From Deltaproteobacteria bacterium (GTDB lineage Bacteria; Myxococcota_A; Polyangia; Haliangiales; J016), in NCBI GenBank assembly GCA_003696105.1, contig RFGE01000289.1:1-56539 (forward strand): a stretch of DNA of 56,539 nucleotides, given 5' to 3'. Numbering within the stretch: the first letter of the stretch is position 1; every line of letters begins with the position of its first letter. This document shows positions 41,703 to 51,749 of the stretch, piece by piece. A program made the position numbers and the translations under genes. A model generated the notes under the pieces. The model was not told where the DNA came from and made no database searches. It saw nothing but the letters and a program-made list of their open reading frames with translations.

Positions 41703-42944
41703 ATGATCCCGCCGCCGGCGCCGACGTTGCAGCCGTTTGGCCGCTATCGCCTGGTGTGCAAACTCGCCGCGGGGGGCATGGCCGAAATCTTCCTCGCGGT
41801 GGACTCCCTGCCGGTCGGCGGCTGCCGATTCGTAATCGTCAAGCGAATCCACCCCGCGTGCGCCGACGATCCCGACTACGTCGACCACTTTCTCACCGAG
41901 GGAGCCGTTGCGCTGCGCGCGTCGCACCCGCACTTGCCGGTCACGTACGAACTCGGCGACGTCGACGGCGCGCACTACCTCGCGATGGAGTTCATTCACG
42001 GGCCGACGTTTCTGGACCTGCTGCGGCTGGCGCAGCGCGGCCGCGGCGCGGTGTCGGTTCGCACCGCCGTCACCGTCGGCCGAGCGGTCGCCGCGGCGCT
42101 CGATCACCTGCACACACTGCGCGATGTGTACGGCCGCCCGCTCGGCGTCATCCACCGCGACGTGACGCCCCAGAATACCCTCGTCGCCTACGACGGAACC
42201 ATCAAGTTGATCGACTTCGGCATTGCCCGCGCCTCGTTCCAGGTGCACCAAACGCGCAGCGGCGTCGTGAAGGGCAAGTTCTCGTACATGGCCCCCGAGC
42301 AGTTCCACGGCGTCGACGACATCGACGCGCGCGCCGACTTGTTCTCCCTCGGCGTCATGTTGCACGAGTCGCTCGTCGGCCGGCCGCTGTTTCGCGGCGC
42401 GAGCGACCGAGACACCATCGACCGCGTGCTGCACATGCCGATCCCATCCCCCACGGCGCTACGTGCGGACGTACCCGAGGCGCTCAGCCGGGTCGTCCTG
42501 CGCGCGCTCGCGCGCGACCGCGACCGCCGTTACGCACGCGCGGCCGACTTGCTCGCCGATCTCGAGCGCGTCGCCGACACGTACGGACTCGGCATCTCGC
42601 TCACCGAACTGCGCCGCGAGGTCCGCGCGCTGTGCGGCCCACCGCACGAGTGGACGCTGCCCGCGCTCGCCGACGCTCCGAACGGACCGGATGCGACCGC
42701 CTCTAGCTCGGCGTCCGACCTGCCGGCGGCCGCCGACGCGTCGACCACCGCCGAAGTCGACGAGCGCCTCCGCGCGCGCGGCTCTGCCCCGGCGCCGAGC
42801 GACGATCCCGAGCGACTCGACGACGACCTGATCTATTTCCTCGCACAGGCCGGCGTCACGCTGCCGGTCCACCGGCGCCGGCGCGCCCGCACGACCCACG
42901 CCGATGTCGAGTTTTCACGCCTGCTGGCGACACTCGACCGGTGA
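41703..42944 (+). CDS. Soluble Ser/Thr protein kinase
   Basis: A 413-residue kinase without a membrane helix. The catalytic domain spans about residues 12-280: AAGGMAEIFLAV, IVKRIHP, HRDVTPQN, DFGIARA and APEQF. An acidic, Ser/Ala-rich tail of about 110 residues follows, ending in a basic RRRRARTTHAD segment. The lack of a sensor domain suggests activation by another kinase or by protein partners. Its last 30 bases overlap the convergent glucan phosphorylase gene, so each message is antisense to the other at the ends. Confidence 0.93.
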   Translation: MIPPPAPTLQPFGRYRLVCKLAAGGMAEIFLAVDSLPVGGCRFVIVKRIHPACADDPDYVDHFLTEGAVALRASHPHLPVTYELGDVDGAHYLAMEFIHGPTFLDLLRLAQRGRGAVSVRTAVTVGRAVAAALDHLHTLRDVYGRPLGVIHRDVTPQNTLVAYDGTIKLIDFGIARASFQVHQTRSGVVKGKFSYMAPEQFHGVDDIDARADLFSLGVMLHESLVGRPLFRGASDRDTIDRVLHMPIPSPTALRADVPEALSRVVLRALARDRDRRYARAADLLADLERVADTYGLGISLTELRREVRALCGPPHEWTLPALADAPNGPDATASSSASDLPAAADASTTAEVDERLRARGSAPAPSDDPERLDDDLIYFLAQAGVTLPVHRRRRARTTHADVEFSRLLATLDR

Positions 42945-44564
42945 TGCGCCAGCGCGCGGCGCAGCCGCGGCCGGTCGGTACAAGCGCGCGTAGTAATCGC
43001 GCACCATGCGATCGCTCGAGAACTGCGCCGCCATGTCGATGGAGGCGGCCATCATCCCTAGCCACCGCGCGCGATCCGCGTAGGCGGGCAGCACCTCCTC
43101 CTCCAGGACGCGGTACAGCGCGTCCCGGTCGCGACGGTCGCGTTCGGCTTCGTCGACGGCCCCTGTGTGGTCCGCCTCGACTTTCCAACCGGTCTCGCCG
43201 TGGCGGCAGCCCTCGGGCCACCACCCATCGAGGATGCTGCAGTTGAGCACGCCGTTCATCGCCGCTTTCATGCCAGACGTCCCCGACGCCTCGAGCGGCC
43301 GGCGCGGGTTGTTGAGCCACACGTCGCAGCCGCGCGTGAGCAGCGCACCGAGTTGCATGTCGTAGTTTTCGAGGAACACGACGTTGCGCGGCCAGCGCTG
43401 CGCCGCCTCGACGACGCGCGCGACCATGCGCTTGCCGTCGAGGTCGCGCGGGTGCGCCTTGCCGGCGTAGACGAGCTGCAATCCGCGCGCGAACAACCGC
43501 TCGAGCCGCTCCGGGTCGCCGAACGCGAGGTCTGCCCGCTTGTAGGTCGCGGCGCGCCGCGCAAACCCGGCGACGAGGCCGTTCGGATCGAGTGCCACCC
43601 CGGTCCGGCGCTCGATCTCGGCCAACAACTCGCGCTTGCGCGCGACGTGCGCCGCCCACAATGCGTCGGTGTCGCGGCGGGCGGCCGCGTCGCGGATGTC
43701 CGGATCCTGCCACGTGCCCGGATGCACACCGTTGGTGATCGCGTCGATCGGCGCCGCGTTCGACACACCGCGCCACATGTCGCGCGCCGTTTGCGCGTGC
43801 AACTTCGCCACGGCGTTCGCGGCGCGCGCAAGCCGGAGCCCCGCGACGGTCATACCGTATGGGTCGCCGCCGATCTGGCCGAGTTCGTCCCGCGACAGGC
43901 CCAGCGTCGCGCCCATGCGCTCGAGCAAGTCGATCGCGTGCACCTCGTTGCCGGCCGGCACCGGCGTGTGCGTCGTGAATACGATCTGGTCGCGCGCTCG
44001 ACGCCACGCCTGCTCGAACGTCGCACCGCGGGCGCGATGCTCGCGGATCAGTTCGTGGCCCGCGAACACCGCGTGCCCCTCGTTGAAGTGATAGACGTCC
44101 ACTTCGCGGCCGAGCGCGCGCAGCAAGCGGACGCCGCCGACGCCCAGCACGATCTCCTGCGCAACCCGATCGCGCGCATCGCCGCCGTACAGCCGCCGCG
44201 TGATCCACCGGTGGCGGTCCTCGACCGGCTCGAGCAGGAACAGGTCGGCGGTCGTGTACCGCGTGACGCGGAACGCGCGCAGGGCGACGCGTTCGCCCTC
44301 GATCGTCACCGCCATGGCGGCGTCCACCGGTTCGAGCGCGTCGCGTCGCGTCGGCGGATAGCTGTCGACCGGCTGGCCGTTGCACAGGGTCTGACGCGTG
44401 TAGCCCTCGCTCCACAGGATTCCGATTCCCGTCACGGGCAACCCGAGGTCGCCGGCGGATTTGAGCGTGTCGCCTGCGAGCACGCCGAGCCCCCCGGAGT
44501 AGATCGCCAGCTCCGGGCTGAGCCCGTACTCCATGCAAAAGTAAGCCACGCGCGGGGTCGTCAT
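42915..44564 (-). CDS. glgP: Alpha-glucan phosphorylase, short form
   Basis: A 549-residue PLP enzyme that releases glucose 1-phosphate from glycogen or maltodextrin. Seen: YFCMEYGLSPELAIYSGGLG at the N-terminus, YHFNEGHAVFAG, THTPVPAGNE, NGVHPGTW, and the PLP lysine motif EASGTSGMKAAMNG. It belongs to the TIGR02094-type family, whose members are often about 550-850 residues. This copy lacks the N-terminal DUF3417 extension. ATG 44564 is chosen; upstream in-frame codons do not match the family. It is divergent from the DacB gene, with a 210-base gap. Confidence 0.92.
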   Translation of the reverse strand: MTTPRVAYFCMEYGLSPELAIYSGGLGVLAGDTLKSAGDLGLPVTGIGILWSEGYTRQTLCNGQPVDSYPPTRRDALEPVDAAMAVTIEGERVALRAFRVTRYTTADLFLLEPVEDRHRWITRRLYGGDARDRVAQEIVLGVGGVRLLRALGREVDVYHFNEGHAVFAGHELIREHRARGATFEQAWRRARDQIVFTTHTPVPAGNEVHAIDLLERMGATLGLSRDELGQIGGDPYGMTVAGLRLARAANAVAKLHAQTARDMWRGVSNAAPIDAITNGVHPGTWQDPDIRDAAARRDTDALWAAHVARKRELLAEIERRTGVALDPNGLVAGFARRAATYKRADLAFGDPERLERLFARGLQLVYAGKAHPRDLDGKRMVARVVEAAQRWPRNVVFLENYDMQLGALLTRGCDVWLNNPRRPLEASGTSGMKAAMNGVLNCSILDGWWPEGCRHGETGWKVEADHTGAVDEAERDRRDRDALYRVLEEEVLPAYADRARWLGMMAASIDMAAQFSSDRMVRDYYARLYRPAAAAPRAGASPVECRQQA

Positions 44565-44763
44565 CGACGCGACGTCATGCGAACCGCGGGCCGACCCGCA
44601 ACCGGCCGACATTGCGCCGCGTCGGCGGCGACGATGGCGCGCGCGTGGCGCACCGCGTTGTCAAACGCAACGCCGGACCGGGTCGTCCGCGGTCGCGGGC
44701 CGTTGCCATCCGCAACGCGGCCGCGCCGTATCGCACGGATTTCGGATCGCGGTGGCGTTGATG

Positions 44764-44769
44764 TATTCT
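44764..44769 (+). promoter_or_regulatory. -10 box of the DacB-type gene
   Basis: TATTCT, ending six bases before ATG 44776, with a weak TTCGGA 17 bases upstream (44741-44746). This points to ATG 44776 as a leaderless start rather than ATG 44761. Confidence 0.4.
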
Positions 44770-44775
44770 AAAAAA

Positions 44776-46782
44776 ATGGGGCGCTTGTCGGCTGTAGTCG
44801 CGCTGGTTACGGTCGCAATCGGTGCGCCCGCGTCGGCCGATCGCCGCGCGCGCACCACGGTTCCCCCGCCGCGGCGCCCCGTCATCGACCTGCGGCGCAC
44901 CGCGGCCGCGCCCGGCGACCAGGACCCGGCCACGGCGCTGGCCGAACAACTGCGCGCGATCTGGGCGGGCCGCGCACTTCGGCGCGGCACGACCGCGATG
45001 TATGTGGTGGACGCGCACACGGGCGAGCCGCTATTCGCCGTCCACGAGGACCGCCCGCTGAACCCGGCGTCGAACGTCAAGCTGCTGTCGACCGCGACCG
45101 CGCTGCACGTCCTCGGGCCTGGGTGGCGATACGTCACGCAACTTGTCGGCCCGGCGCCGGACGCGGCGGGCACGATCGCGGGCGACGTCTACTTGTACGG
45201 CGCAGGCGACCCGACGTTCGGCCGCCGCGACCTCGACCGGTTCGCCGAGGAGCTCGTCGCGCTCGGGATCCGCCGAATCGACGGCGGCGTCGCGGTCAGC
45301 GACCTGCCCATTCGCGACGCCCTCGCCCACCCGACGCTCACCGTGCGCGTGCGCGGCGGCGCCGTCGGCGAGCCGCCCATCGTCGATGTCGAGCCGGCGC
45401 TGCCGATCGTCGAGGTCGTCAATGCCGCGACCACCGTCCGGCGCCGACGCCGCCCGCCCCTGTCGGTGAGCGCAGAGGTCGTCGAGGCCGCCGGCGACGC
45501 GCGTCGGCTCCTGGTGCGGGTGTCCGGTGCCGTGCGGCCCGGCCACACGCGCACGGCGCGGCGCCGAGTGTCGGCCGGCGCGTGGTTCACCGCGCACGTG
45601 CTGCGGGCCGCACTCGTCGAGGCGGGCATCGACGTGCGCGGCGGTGTACGCACGGTCGATCTCGACTCGTACGTCGCCGAATTGGCGGCGCGCGGGCGGC
45701 TGCCGATCGAGCTGGCGCGGCGCGCGACGCGACCGCTCGGCGAACTCATTGCGCGCGTCAACAAGCCGAGCAACAACTTCCTGGCCGATCGAATTACCGC
45801 CACCGTCGGCGCGGCACGGTTTGGCGGCCCGCCGTCGCTCGACCGCGGCGTCGACGCCATGCGCGAGTGGCTGCGCCGGGCCGGCGTCGAGCCCGACGAG
45901 GTCGTCGTCGATACAGGCAGTGGCCTGTCCTACAACACGCGGATGTCGACGCGGCACATCGTGCGCATCCTGCGCACGGCAGCCGGCCTGCGGTCGGCGC
46001 TGGCACCGCCGGCGCCCGAGCCCGCGCCGATCGCGGGCCGATTGCGCGCGGGCGGGCTCATCCGGCCCGCCGCAAGCCGCGGTGCGAAGGACGACCGCGC
46101 CGGCGCGTTCGTACGGTCCCTCGCGATCGCCGGCGTCGATGGCACGCTCCGCCGCCGATACGCCAGGTCGCCGCTGCGGGGCATCCTGCGAGGCAAGACC
46201 GGCACCCTCACGAGTGTGATCGCGCTCGCGGGGCTCGTCGAGGTCGGAGGCCGCGAGGTGGCCTTTGCGTTCGTCACCAACGGGCACCGACACCGGCGAC
46301 GCAACGTCGTCCGGTTCGAGCACCGGCGGGCCGCCGAACGCATTCTCGACTTCCTGCGCGCAGCGAGGGAAGCCGGCGGCTCGGGCGAGCCCGCGCCTGG
46401 CGCCGGCGGCGCGGTGGCGGCGGGCGACGCCGCGGGCGCAAATACGACGTCCCCGGCGGCCAGCGAGGCGGCGGCGGAGACGGCGGACGACGACCGTGCC
46501 GAGGACGGCGGCGCGGCGGCGGAGACGGCGGACGACGACCGTGCCGAGAACGGCGGCGCGGAGGCGGAGACGGCGGACGAGGACGGCGGCGCGGCCGACG
46601 GGGAAGCGAACGCGCCGGGCGCAGGCGCCGACGGTGCCGGCGCCGACCGCGCGGACGACGGCGGCGCGTACGCCCCGGACGGACGCCCGCACGACGCCGC
46701 CGCCGTCGACCGACGGGCCGCGGACGCGGCCCGATCCGCCGGCCCGCCCCGTGCGGTTCCGCAGCCGAGCGCCGCGCAGTGA
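44776..46782 (+). CDS. dacB: D-alanyl-D-alanine carboxypeptidase/endopeptidase (PBP4/DacB, family S13) with low-complexity tail
   Basis: A 668-residue periplasmic penicillin-binding protein that trims or cleaves peptidoglycan peptides. A signal peptide (ending ASA) is followed by the S13 domain with all three active-site motifs: S99-N-V-K102 (NPASNVK), PSNNF (SxN) and RGKTGTLTS (KTG). The S13 domain ends near residue 540. The rest is an Ala/Asp/Glu/Gly-rich tail with about three copies of an AETADDDRAEDGG-like repeat, unusual for the family and perhaps a wall-spanning linker. ATG 44776 is preferred from the promoter; ATG 44761 and GTG 44752 are alternatives. Confidence 0.93.
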   Translation: MGRLSAVVALVTVAIGAPASADRRARTTVPPPRRPVIDLRRTAAAPGDQDPATALAEQLRAIWAGRALRRGTTAMYVVDAHTGEPLFAVHEDRPLNPASNVKLLSTATALHVLGPGWRYVTQLVGPAPDAAGTIAGDVYLYGAGDPTFGRRDLDRFAEELVALGIRRIDGGVAVSDLPIRDALAHPTLTVRVRGGAVGEPPIVDVEPALPIVEVVNAATTVRRRRRPPLSVSAEVVEAAGDARRLLVRVSGAVRPGHTRTARRRVSAGAWFTAHVLRAALVEAGIDVRGGVRTVDLDSYVAELAARGRLPIELARRATRPLGELIARVNKPSNNFLADRITATVGAARFGGPPSLDRGVDAMREWLRRAGVEPDEVVVDTGSGLSYNTRMSTRHIVRILRTAAGLRSALAPPAPEPAPIAGRLRAGGLIRPAASRGAKDDRAGAFVRSLAIAGVDGTLRRRYARSPLRGILRGKTGTLTSVIALAGLVEVGGREVAFAFVTNGHRHRRRNVVRFEHRRAAERILDFLRAAREAGGSGEPAPGAGGAVAAGDAAGANTTSPAASEAAAETADDDRAEDGGAAAETADDDRAENGGAEAETADEDGGAADGEANAPGAGADGAGADRADDGGAYAPDGRPHDAAAVDRRAADAARSAGPPRAVPQPSAAQ

Positions 46783-46818
46783 CGGACGTGACGGCCGCCT
46801 GCTGGCGGATCGAGCGCG

Positions 46819-47499
46819 TCAGTCCGCCGACGATTGCGCCGGGGCGGCGGTCAACCGGGCGACGGCGTCACGGCAGCCGGCCGGCAGCTGCGCCCGGAGC
46901 GCGTCGATCGCGCGCGTCGCCTTCGCGAAGAAGTCGCGGCTGCTGGGAATGACGATGCGGTTCGGGTGCCCCTCCCACGCCGCCAGGATTCGCTCGTCGA
47001 TCGCCCGCGCCTGTTCGGCCGACTCCGTCCGCAGCGCATTCCGGTGGTTGTAGCCCTCGTCCGCGCCCGGCGTCCGCAAGTGAACGACGGCCGCATACCG
47101 CGCGAGTTCGGCCTCGCGCGTCGTGCCGACCTCGGGCCAAAACGTGTCGGGCGGCCCCGGCCAGTACGCGACGCCATCGACCGTGCCGCGGTCGCACAGC
47201 GCGACGGCGAGCGCAGGCTCCGCGGCGGCCAGCGCCTCGAGTTCGCGCTGAACGTGGAAGATCGCGCGTTGCGCCGCGCGGCCGCCCGCGTCGGTGTTGC
47301 GACGCGGAAAACCGCCGCCGAACACGATGCTCGCGGCCTCGGGCACGATCGCTACGTGGTGACAGAGCGCGCGGAGCGCGAGTTCGAGCACCGCAGTCTT
47401 GCCGGCGCCGGGTCCGCCCGTGACCGCGATGAAGCGTATGCCGTCGCCCTCGCGCCGGCAGTCGCACACCCTCGCCCCGACGGGCAGCTGCGTCCGCAT
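46819..47499 (-). CDS. Predicted P-loop ATPase (AAA_28-like)
   Basis: A 226-residue cytoplasmic protein. Walker A GGPGAGKT at residues 28-35 is followed by a nucleotide-kinase-like fold with ALCDRGTVDGVAYW and HLRTPGADEGYNHRNALRTE. These match the small predicted-ATPase/kinase family AAA_28, some members of which phosphorylate small metabolites; the substrate is unknown. GGAGGA lies eight bases before ATG 47499. It is 49 bases downstream of acs in the same direction and may be co-transcribed. Confidence 0.8.
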   Translation of the reverse strand: MRTQLPVGARVCDCRREGDGIRFIAVTGGPGAGKTAVLELALRALCHHVAIVPEAASIVFGGGFPRRNTDAGGRAAQRAIFHVQRELEALAAAEPALAVALCDRGTVDGVAYWPGPPDTFWPEVGTTREAELARYAAVVHLRTPGADEGYNHRNALRTESAEQARAIDERILAAWEGHPNRIVIPSSRDFFAKATRAIDALRAQLPAGCRDAVARLTAAPAQSSAD

Positions 47500-47548
47500 C
47501 ACGACGATCCTCCGGCCGCGCGTTCCCGGGCCGCTGGGACGTGCGCGC

Positions 47549-49504
47549 TCATGCGTCCTCGTCGCCGCGCGTCTGCGCGAGCGCGCGCAACACCGACGCA
47601 TCCTCGAGCGTCGTCGTATCGCCGTGCGCCTCGCCCTCGGCGGCCAACTCGCGCAACAGACGGCGCATGATCTTGCCGGAGCGCGTCTTGGGCAGCGCCT
47701 CCGCGAACCGGATCGCCTTGGGCTTGGCGAGCGCGCCGATCTCCCGGGCGACGTGCTCGCGCAACTCGGCGGCGAGCGCGTCGCCTGGGGATACGCCGGC
47801 GGCCGGCGTCACGTACGCGACGATCGCCTGACCGGTGAGCGGGTCCGGCCGGCCCACGACCGCAGCCTCGGTCACCGCCGGGTGCGACACGAGTGCGCTC
47901 TCGATCTCCATCGTGCTCAGTCGGTGTCCTGACACGTTGAGCACGTCGTCGATGCGCCCCATGACCCAGAAGTAGCCGTCCTCGTCGCGCCGCGCGCCGT
48001 CTCCCGCGAAGTAGCAACCCTCGATCTGGCTGAAATAGGTCGACACGAACCGCTCGCGGTCGCCCCAGATGCCGCGCAACATCGACGGCCATGGCCGCCG
48101 GATGACCAGGTAGCCGCCCTCGTTCGGCGCGCACGGCGTGCCGTCGTCGTGCACGACATCCGCGACCACGCCGGGCATCGGTCTGGCGCACGAGCCGGGC
48201 TTCGTCGGGGTGGCACCCGGCAGCGGGGACAGCATGATCGCGCCGGTTTCGGTCTGCCACCACGTATCCACGATCGGACACCGCTCCCCACCGATGACGC
48301 GGTGGTACCAGATCCACGCCTCCGGGTTGATCGGCTCGCCGACCGTGCCGAGCAGCCGTAAGCTCGACAGATCGTGCTTGCGAGGATGCTCGTCGCCCCA
48401 CCGCATGAACGCGCGGATTGCGGTGGGCGCGGTGTACAGCACGGTCACCTTGTGGTTCTCGACGATCTGCCAGAACCGGTCCGGGGCGGGATGGTTCGGC
48501 GCTCCCTCGTACATGACGCACGTGGCCCCGTTCGCGAGCGGACCGTAGACGATGTACGAGTGACCCGTGATCCAGCCGACGTCCGCCGTACACCAGTACA
48601 CGTCGTCGTCGCGCAGGTCGAACACGAGTTGGGTCGTCAGATACGTCCCGACCATGTAGCCGCCGGTCGTGTGCAAGATGCCCTTCGGCTTGCCGGTCGT
48701 GCCGCTGGTGTACAGCAGGAACAGCGGGTGTTCGCTGTCGACCGGCCGCGCGGTGTGGTCGTCCGGCGCGGCGGCCACGACGTCGTCCCACCACAGGTCG
48801 CGCCCGTCGGTCCAGTCGATCGCGTTGCCGCACCGTTTGACGACGACGACCCGCTCGATCGTCGGAGATGCCGCGCACGCCGCGTCGGCATTGGCCTTCA
48901 GCGGTACGACCGCGCCGCGCCGCCAGCCCCCGTCGGCAGTGATCAGCAGCTTGGCGCCGGCGTCGCGGTTGCGCTCGGCGACCGCCTGGGCCGAGAAGCC
49001 GCCGAAGACGACCGAGTGGACCGCGCCGATTCGAGCGCACGCGAGCATCGCGATCGCGGCTTCCGGAATCATCGGCAGGTAGATCGTCACCCGGTCGCCC
49101 GGGCGAATGCCAAGCGACTCGAGTGCGTTGGCGAATCGGCACACCTGGCGGTGCAACTCTCGGTACGTGAGCGTGCGCCGATCTCCCGGCTCGCCTTCCC
49201 ACACCAACGCGGGCCGGTCGGCCCGCGCACCGGCGACGTGCCGGTCGAGGCAGTTGTACGCGATGTTGGTCTTGCCGCCGACGAACCACTTGGCATCGGG
49301 CAGTGTCCACTCGAGCACGCGCGTCCACGGTTCGTACCAGTGCAATTGGCCGGCGACCTCGGCCCAAAAGGCGTCCGGCTCGTCGACGGAGCGGGCGTAG
49401 AGCTGCTCGTATGCCTCCATCGAGGCCACACGCGCGCGGGCGCGAAACGCCGCCGGCGGCTCGAACACGCGGTTTTCGTGTAGGACGGATTCGATCTCGG
49501 GCAC
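47549..49504 (-). CDS. acs: Acetyl-CoA synthetase (AMP-forming)
   Basis: A 651-residue enzyme that activates acetate to acetyl-CoA through acetyl-AMP. Seen: the P-loop-like [41 protein letters not shown], and the C-terminal [11 protein letters not shown] containing the catalytic lysine that is acetylated in many bacteria. Length matches Acs. GTG 49504 has a strong Shine-Dalgarno sequence (AGGAGG, six bases upstream on the minus strand), deciding the start. The upstream lipoprotein gene ends 44 bases before it. Confidence 0.97.
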   Translation of the reverse strand: MPEIESVLHENRVFEPPAAFRARARVASMEAYEQLYARSVDEPDAFWAEVAGQLHWYEPWTRVLEWTLPDAKWFVGGKTNIAYNCLDRHVAGARADRPALVWEGEPGDRRTLTYRELHRQVCRFANALESLGIRPGDRVTIYLPMIPEAAIAMLACARIGAVHSVVFGGFSAQAVAERNRDAGAKLLITADGGWRRGAVVPLKANADAACAASPTIERVVVVKRCGNAIDWTDGRDLWWDDVVAAAPDDHTARPVDSEHPLFLLYTSGTTGKPKGILHTTGGYMVGTYLTTQLVFDLRDDDVYWCTADVGWITGHSYIVYGPLANGATCVMYEGAPNHPAPDRFWQIVENHKVTVLYTAPTAIRAFMRWGDEHPRKHDLSSLRLLGTVGEPINPEAWIWYHRVIGGERCPIVDTWWQTETGAIMLSPLPGATPTKPGSCARPMPGVVADVVHDDGTPCAPNEGGYLVIRRPWPSMLRGIWGDRERFVSTYFSQIEGCYFAGDGARRDEDGYFWVMGRIDDVLNVSGHRLSTMEIESALVSHPAVTEAAVVGRPDPLTGQAIVAYVTPAAGVSPGDALAAELREHVAREIGALAKPKAIRFAEALPKTRSGKIMRRLLRELAAEGEAHGDTTTLEDASVLRALAQTRGDEDA

Positions 49505-49548
49505 GGTGTCCTCCTGTGTTGAGCGGCTGCGGTGCAGGCGCGAATGGA

Positions 49549-51066
49549 TCAGGGCGCCAGCGCGAGCGCCGCCGAGTCCAGCGGGCGCACCGCGGTGGGA
49601 AGCGGGCCGAGACCCACGGTGCGCGGGTCGCCGCCGGCGATCGGTACGACCGCGACCCCCAACGCGCCGCCGCCCGGCGCCCGCTGCGCGTACACGGCGA
49701 CGACCGAGCGCGCATCGTGCGACAGCGCCACGGCGGTGACCGGCCCGGGCGATGCCCACAACGGCTGCGCCTCCCCCTCGAGGTTGACGCGCAACACCGC
49801 GGCCGGACCGCCGTCGCCCGCGTCGCGCCAGGGCCGGCGCGCCGCCGGTAGCCAGCCCGCATCGACGACGGCGACGATCGCGAGGGCTGCGCGCGCAGCG
49901 GAGCGGATCGCGGTGCCGGGGGGCGCTGTCCGACGTGCGGCGGCGATCGCGAGCGGTGCGCCTGCCGCGGCGACGCGCGCCGGTGGCGGCGGCTGCTCGC
50001 CCTGGCCGAGCGGCAGCGCGACGAGTTGGATCGGATGCCGGCCCGCCGCGAGCGTCCGCTCGCTGTCGCCCGTGACGACCCAGGCCCGGTCGCCCTCCGG
50101 CGACAGCGTCATCGCACGAGCGAGCGGTTCGCGGGCGTCGGGCAGCACGTCGATCGTGCGCGCCACGGTGGCCGACGCCGGGTCGGCGATATCGTAGACC
50201 CGAAGTTGGTTGGTCTCCGCGACCAACGTGACCAGCGTCCGGCCGTCCGGCGCGATGGCGGCGGCGCGCGGCACCACAGCGTGCGGGCGCGGTCGCAGTG
50301 AAAACGGCCGGTACAGCGCCGGCGTGCGCGGATCGCTCAGATCGACGACGGCGGCGAAGCTCGCGCCGACGACGGCCGCGACCGGCGCGTCGGCGGCCAC
50401 CGCGAGCCACCGCGGCGAGCGCAGCGTCGCCGGCAGCGACAGCCGGCGCACGACGCGAGGGCCACCGGCCGCCGTCGGCGCGATGACGGCGAGCGCCGGC
50501 GGCGAGGTCGACAGCGCGTACGCCGCCTGGCCGTCGGGCGAAAACGCGACGTCCACCGCGCCCTGCACCGCCAGGGATCCCACCGGCGCGAGCTGGCCGT
50601 CGCCGACGTCGCGCAGGACGCGCAGTTCACCGCCGCCGGGAGGCGCCACGAGCGCGTACCGGTCGACGCGGATCGTCATCCCATCGCGGCCGCCCGCGTG
50701 CGATACCTCGACGCGCACCGGTCCCGCCGGCACGCCCGGCGGAATGCGCGCAACGATTCCGCCACCGTCCACGCGCGCCTCCACCGTTGCTGGCCGGCCT
50801 CCGATGCGCACGGTCGGCAACTTCCCGAAGTCGTCCCCGGCGATGAGCACCAGCTCGCCCACCGCGAACCGCCCGTCCGCGTCCGCCGGCGGCAACGGTC
50901 CCTCGCTCGGGATGGCGCCGAGGTCGCCCAGGTCCACGACGGACGTCACGTCCGGCGCGCCGCGCGCCGCCGCGATCGCGTGCCGCGGTACGACGTAGCG
51001 CCCCGCCGTCCCGCCGCATGCCGCGGCGAACGCCACGACCGCCGCAACCTCCCGCGCGCCTGACAT
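49549..51066 (-). CDS. IPT/TIG-domain beta-propeller protein, probably exported
   Basis: A 505-residue protein with a short signal ending FAAACGG, a possible lipobox. An IPT/TIG-like domain follows (about 70-135: [38 protein letters not shown]), then repeats of a lactonase/YVTN-type beta-propeller ([48 protein letters not shown]). No catalytic residues are recognised. A TATAGT box lies seven bases before ATG 51066 on the minus strand. It is divergent from ridA, with a 48-base gap. Confidence 0.8.
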   Translation of the reverse strand: MSGAREVAAVVAFAAACGGTAGRYVVPRHAIAAARGAPDVTSVVDLGDLGAIPSEGPLPPADADGRFAVGELVLIAGDDFGKLPTVRIGGRPATVEARVDGGGIVARIPPGVPAGPVRVEVSHAGGRDGMTIRVDRYALVAPPGGGELRVLRDVGDGQLAPVGSLAVQGAVDVAFSPDGQAAYALSTSPPALAVIAPTAAGGPRVVRRLSLPATLRSPRWLAVAADAPVAAVVGASFAAVVDLSDPRTPALYRPFSLRPRPHAVVPRAAAIAPDGRTLVTLVAETNQLRVYDIADPASATVARTIDVLPDAREPLARAMTLSPEGDRAWVVTGDSERTLAAGRHPIQLVALPLGQGEQPPPPARVAAAGAPLAIAAARRTAPPGTAIRSAARAALAIVAVVDAGWLPAARRPWRDAGDGGPAAVLRVNLEGEAQPLWASPGPVTAVALSHDARSVVAVYAQRAPGGGALGVAVVPIAGGDPRTVGLGPLPTAVRPLDSAALALAP

Positions 51067-51073
51067 GCCCGCG

Positions 51074-51108
51074 ACTATACGCGAACGCTACGCCGCACGT
51101 GATACAAC
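51074..51108. promoter_or_regulatory. Divergent -10 boxes (IPT protein / ridA)
   Basis: TATAGT on the minus strand (51074-51079) is seven bases from ATG 51066, and TACAAC on the plus strand (51103-51108) is six bases from ATG 51115. Both predict start sites at or next to the ATG. No convincing -35 boxes are seen in the 48-base gap. Confidence 0.45.
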
Positions 51109-51114
51109 GGAGCC

Positions 51115-51513
51115 ATGGCGAGCCCTCGAATTGCGATCGCGACTGACCGCGCGCCCGCGGCGATCGGCCCGTACTCGCAGGCCATCCGCGCCGGCAACTT
51201 GCTGTTCTGCTCGGGGCAGATCGCCCTCGACCCGGCTACCGGAGAGCTCGTCGGCGGCGACGATGTCGCGGCCCAGACCCGTCGCGTGCTCGACAACCTG
51301 CAGGCCGTACTCGACGCGGGGGGCGCGGGCTGGCACTCGGTCGTCAAGACGACGATCTACCTGGCGAATATGGATGATTTCGCTGCCGTCAACGCGGTCT
51401 ACGGCGAGCGGTTCGGCACTGACCCGCCCGCGCGCGCGACCGTCGAGGTGTCGCGACTGCCGCGGGGCGCGCGGGTCGAGATCGACGCCATCGCCGTCGT
51501 GCCACTCGACTAG
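51115..51513 (+). CDS. ridA: RidA family reactive imine deaminase
   Basis: A 132-residue member of the RidA/YjgF family, which hydrolyses reactive enamine/imine intermediates such as 2-aminoacrylate released by PLP enzymes. Seen: AIGPYSQAI, GQIALDPATGEL, and PARATVEVSRLP with the conserved Arg that binds the substrate carboxylate. Trimeric in relatives. It would be useful in a cell with several serine/cysteine PLP enzymes, although the sulfur island is 23 kb away. The TAG stop is made by a TA and the first G of the MITE-like element. Confidence 0.96.
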   Translation: MASPRIAIATDRAPAAIGPYSQAIRAGNLLFCSGQIALDPATGELVGGDDVAAQTRRVLDNLQAVLDAGGAGWHSVVKTTIYLANMDDFAAVNAVYGERFGTDPPARATVEVSRLPRGARVEIDAIAVVPLD

Positions 51514-51688
51514 GAGGCTGTCGCGTATAGGCGCGCCAGCGAGGTGGCGAGATGCGAGGCGAGGTTCGGCGCACGCCCGCAGCGCACGAGGGCGCGTATC
51601 CACATACGGAACCGAAGGGCGCGAGGACGTACGCCGAAGATCGCCCGCAGATCGCGACCGCAGCCAGCGGCTATGCGCAACAGCCTCC
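51513..51688 (+). mobile_element. MITE-like element, copy 2 (176 bp)
   Basis: A 176-base element bounded by TA on both sides (51511-51512 and 51689-51690) within C-TA-[element]-TA-G, consistent with insertion into CTAG and duplication of TA as in the IS630/Tc1 group. The terminal inverted repeats start GGAGGCTGT and stay similar for about 20 bases. It matches copy 1 at the same length in inverted orientation. No transposase and no conserved protein; differences between copies fall on all codon positions of the open frame. The next 59 bases up to tRNA-Val show nothing. Confidence 0.85.
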
Positions 51689-51749
51689 TAGCCGGCGCGC
51701 CCGGCCATTGACACCGCTTGGCGAACTCGATAGAACCGCAGCTGCTTTT

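Noticed and set aside
49505-50410. Extended acs reading frame to 50410
   Set aside because: The extension is antisense to nothing but overlaps the IPT lipoprotein gene on the same strand in another frame, while GTG 49504 has a strong AGGAGG site and matches Acs length.
51552-51700. Reading frame shared by both MITE-like copies
   Set aside because: The frame stays open in both because there are no gaps, but most differences change amino acids and neither copy has a plausible ribosome site, so it is not a conserved protein.
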